Positions 4,207 through 6,364 of a DNA stretch of 6,364 nt are shown in pieces. Position numbers and translations under genes: made by a program. The notes under the pieces were generated by a model. The model ran no database searches, was not told the origin of the DNA, and worked only from the letters and a program-made list of their open reading frames with translations. Origin of the DNA: Lachnospiraceae bacterium (GTDB lineage: Bacteria; Bacillota; Clostridia; Lachnospirales; Lachnospiraceae); the NCBI GenBank assembly GCA_016297945.1, contig JAEDFR010000120.1:1-6364 (forward strand), written 5' to 3'. Position 1 is the first letter of the stretch; the number at the start of each line of letters is the position of its first letter.

Positions 4207-6364
4207 ATGAAAAAAATACTATTAAAAAAAATAAATAAAGAAAATGTTGAAGAAAAACAAAATGAAGCAAAGATATATCGGAAGGCTGTTAAAAGAAAAT
4301 CGGAAAAAAAGATAGCAAGCCGAAAGAAAATGTTCCGATGGAGACCGGCGTTGCTTTTGTTGGTCAGTCTGTGTATGACTGTGTTAAACGTGCAGGATGT
4401 CCGGGCATATGATTATGGGATGTCAGGAGCCTATCAGGATGGTACGGTAACAATTACTGCTTTACAGAGTGCTCAAAGTGCTAACGGTTACAGTACTTTG
4501 GGAGGATATCGTGTGGATTATACGTTGACGGAAGATTTCATAGCCTTTGATGATTTAAACGGATGTGATTTCTATATCGGCAATGATTTAAATGTATCCG
4601 GCGGATGTCATTTTGGATACCAACCCAGTGGAGTTCTTTATCAACAGGGAGCGTTGAATTTAGGGGCAATTTATGATGGATGGGTAGTCGGAAGTGCAAA
4701 ACCCGATGAGAATAAAACAGTGAGAACAAGTTTTACGGTTTCTTCTTTATCGGAACTGCCCAATTATATCTGCTATACCTATCAGCCTGCCGGTAATGCA
4801 TATGTTCATATCTCACAATCATACGGGCACAATTATCATGTCTGGTATTATCAGTATTTGAAAAACGTATTTCCTTCCAATCTGGAACATATTGACAGTA
4901 CGGCACCCAGTCTTCAGACGGGAGTTTCAGCTTCCGGAACAACCGCAGATGTAAACGGAAAAACATGGGGAACAAGTGCAGTCATAAAGGCTGATGCCTA
5001 TGATGATCAGTCCCGTCCCGGCGGAATACGCTTTTATAAAAATGGAAGAAAAGCGCATCATTGTACGAATGCTGCCAATGAAATAACCCTGACAGAACAG
5101 TATGCTGTCAATGAAAATGGTAGTTATCAGGTAAAAACTTATGACCAGCTGGGAAATGAAAGTGGCGAGAGTACTGTTGTGGTGGATTGCATAGATACGA
5201 ATGCACCGGTTATATCTTCGTTTAACATCAATACAAGTGACTATTGTACCAGTGCGATTCTGACGGTTGAGGCATCTGATCAGGAAAGTGGATTACATGG
5301 TACGGCCTACTCCTTTAATAATGGGGGATGGACCGATAGGAATCAAATGACTGTTACAGAAAACGGGACCTATCATGTCCGTGTCAGAGATGCAGTCGGA
5401 AATGAAAGCAGTAAGACGATTATCGTTTCCAATATTGACAGGACATTACCGACTATTCACAGTATCGTTCAAAATAATGAACCCTATTGCATCTCTAATG
5501 AATTGACGGTTACGGCAAGCGATAGCGGAAGTGGACTTCATGCAACTGCTTATTCGTTCAACAATGGAGCATGGACGGCTGAACATAGATATCCGGTTAG
5601 GACAAACGGTATTTATACTGTCCGTGTAAGGGATTGTGTAGGAAATATTGCGGAACAAAGTACCACTGTGAGTAATATTGATACGGATAAGCCCAAATTA
5701 GAAGCAAAAGTATTGGACGTTGGAGAACCGGTTGTAATCGATAAAATTGCATGGACAAAAGAGAAACAAATTCATATTGATGTAAGTGATGATGGTTCCG
5801 GAATTGGAAAGGTTGAAATAAAACGAAAGGGCACTGAAGATATCCTTTCTTTCAGACCAAATCAGGAAGAACAGAGGGAAATGCATTTTGATACCGTCGC
5901 CTTGCCTGCAGGAAAATATGAGATTACGGCATATGATACCCTGAACAATGCACAAAGAAGCAGTGTGGATGTCTTGAATATTGATGATAATCCGCCTGAA
6001 ATTCAAGCGGTTGAACAGGAAGATTTTGAACAAAAGATGATTCGTATTACTGTTACAGCAGATGACGGAGACGGAAGTGGTCTGCCCAAAGAGGCTTATT
6101 CTTTTGACGGTGGCCAGACATGGCAGGAGACCAATTATATCGATGTAAATGAAAATGGAACCTATGAAATTGTGGTACGTGACAATATGGGACTGACAGT
6201 AGAGCAACAGGAAGTTATCGATGGAATTATAAAAGAGCCGGAGATTCCGGATAATGACGGAGACGGTTCCGGTGATCACGATAACGGAGACAACGGACAA
6301 GACGGAGACGGTTCCGGCGATGACGGTAACGGAGACAACGGACAAGACGGGGATGGTTCCGGCG
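4207..6364 (+). CDS. Large secreted surface protein with Ig-like repeats (3' end outside window)
   Basis: At least 719 codons are open to the right edge. Start: ATG 4207 with AAGGAG (4195-4200) six nt upstream; the in-frame ATG at 4192 overlaps that site and is rejected. Residues 1-46 are a very basic tail (19 Lys/Arg), followed by a hydrophobic core (about 47-60) and a likely signal-peptidase site after VRA (A67). Residues 68-225 form an aromatic-rich domain I do not recognise, with C120, C134 and C189. Five Ig-like repeats follow (about 229-672), each opening with an I-D-x-x-x-P signature; most carry a GxYxVxxxDxxGN-type strand, and several an AYSFxxGxW segment reminiscent of OmpL47/bacterial Ig-like modules. 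From 684 the sequence is Asp/Gly-rich and repetitive, suggesting a flexible or calcium-binding stalk before an unseen wall anchor or further domain. No catalytic motif is seen. Two A-runs in the first ten codons could allow slippage. A terminator upstream implies separate transcription. An adhesin or wall-associated structural role is inference. Confidence 0.88.
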   Translation, partial: MKKILLKKINKENVEEKQNEAKIYRKAVKRKSEKKIASRKKMFRWRPALLLLVSLCMTVLNVQDVRAYDYGMSGAYQDGTVTITALQSAQSANGYSTLGGYRVDYTLTEDFIAFDDLNGCDFYIGNDLNVSGGCHFGYQPSGVLYQQGALNLGAIYDGWVVGSAKPDENKTVRTSFTVSSLSELPNYICYTYQPAGNAYVHISQSYGHNYHVWYYQYLKNVFPSNLEHIDSTAPSLQTGVSASGTTADVNGKTWGTSAVIKADAYDDQSRPGGIRFYKNGRKAHHCTNAANEITLTEQYAVNENGSYQVKTYDQLGNESGESTVVVDCIDTNAPVISSFNINTSDYCTSAILTVEASDQESGLHGTAYSFNNGGWTDRNQMTVTENGTYHVRVRDAVGNESSKTIIVSNIDRTLPTIHSIVQNNEPYCISNELTVTASDSGSGLHATAYSFNNGAWTAEHRYPVRTNGIYTVRVRDCVGNIAEQSTTVSNIDTDKPKLEAKVLDVGEPVVIDKIAWTKEKQIHIDVSDDGSGIGKVEIKRKGTEDILSFRPNQEEQREMHFDTVALPAGKYEITAYDTLNNAQRSSVDVLNIDDNPPEIQAVEQEDFEQKMIRITVTADDGDGSGLPKEAYSFDGGQTWQETNYIDVNENGTYEIVVRDNMGLTVEQQEVIDGIIKEPEIPDNDGDGSGDHDNGDNGQDGDGSGDDGNGDNGQDGDGSG
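4891..6222 (+). repeat. Five tandem Ig-like protein repeats within the surface protein
   Basis: Repeat boundaries, set at the I-D-x-x-x-P signature, are at nt 4891, 5191, 5434, 5677 and 5980 (residues 229, 329, 410, 491 and 592). The repeat lengths are 100, 81, 81, 101 and about 81 residues. Repeats 2 and 3 are the closest pair: both have a YC-T/I-S start, S-G-L-H-x-T-A-Y-S-F-N-N-G and YxVRVRD. Their codons differ at many synonymous sites, so the duplication is not recent. Repeats 1 and 4 are the long, divergent type. Confidence 0.75.
6256..6364 (+). repeat. 45-bp tandem repeat encoding a 15-residue Asp/Gly-rich unit
   Basis: Unit 1 (6256-6300) and unit 2 (6301-6345) differ at 3 of 45 bases. 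A third copy starts at 6346 and runs off the window, differing from unit 2 at 2 of 19 bases. The encoded unit is DGDGSG followed by a variable D-H/D-D/G and NGDNGQ. Near-identity at the DNA level indicates recent expansion. The alternating Asp resembles calcium-binding DxDxDG loops, but no full EF-hand helix flanks it. Confidence 0.9.

Noticed and set aside
5698..6345. Minus-strand open frame of 215 codons opposite the surface-protein gene
   Set aside because: It is antisense to a well-supported gene, its start is low-complexity Val/Ser/Thr sequence produced by reading the Asp/Gly repeat backwards, and it has no family features.

Overview
The window looks like a low-GC Firmicute, most likely a gut-type Clostridia/Lachnospiraceae relative. 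This rests on AT-rich intergenic DNA, strong GGAG-type ribosome binding sites, a TTG start codon, and protein families typical of that group. No species can be named from the sequence alone.

Layout. (1) Bases 1-266, minus strand: a coding fragment running off the left edge. It resembles the middle of clostridial TFIIB-type zinc-ribbon proteins, and its 5' end looks frameshifted. (2) 362-1126, minus: a membrane-anchored, PdaB-like polysaccharide deacetylase with a TTG start. (3) 1127-1286: a divergent intergenic region with an imperfect palindrome and overlapping candidate promoters on both strands. (4) 1287-3974, plus: a likely operon of a 41-residue single-span membrane protein, an AlgI-like MBOAT O-acyltransferase, and a membrane-anchored SGNH-like partner, closed by a strong intrinsic terminator at 3989-4030. 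(5) 4031-4206: an AT-rich leader holding a compact GC-rich hairpin cluster. (6) 4207 to the right edge, plus: a large secreted protein with an extended basic signal peptide, a unique N-terminal domain, five Ig-like repeats, and the start of a 45-bp Asp/Gly-rich tandem repeat. It is still open at the edge.

Working model (inference). The MBOAT protein and its SGNH partner O-acetylate an extracellular glycan using cytoplasmic acyl donor. The divergent deacetylase removes N-acetyl groups from a wall or surface glycan. The two activities may be controlled reciprocally from one short divergent promoter region. The large protein is a cell-surface or adhesin-like product with its own leader, transcribed separately because a terminator precedes it. 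No CRISPR array, transposase, tRNA or rRNA was seen.
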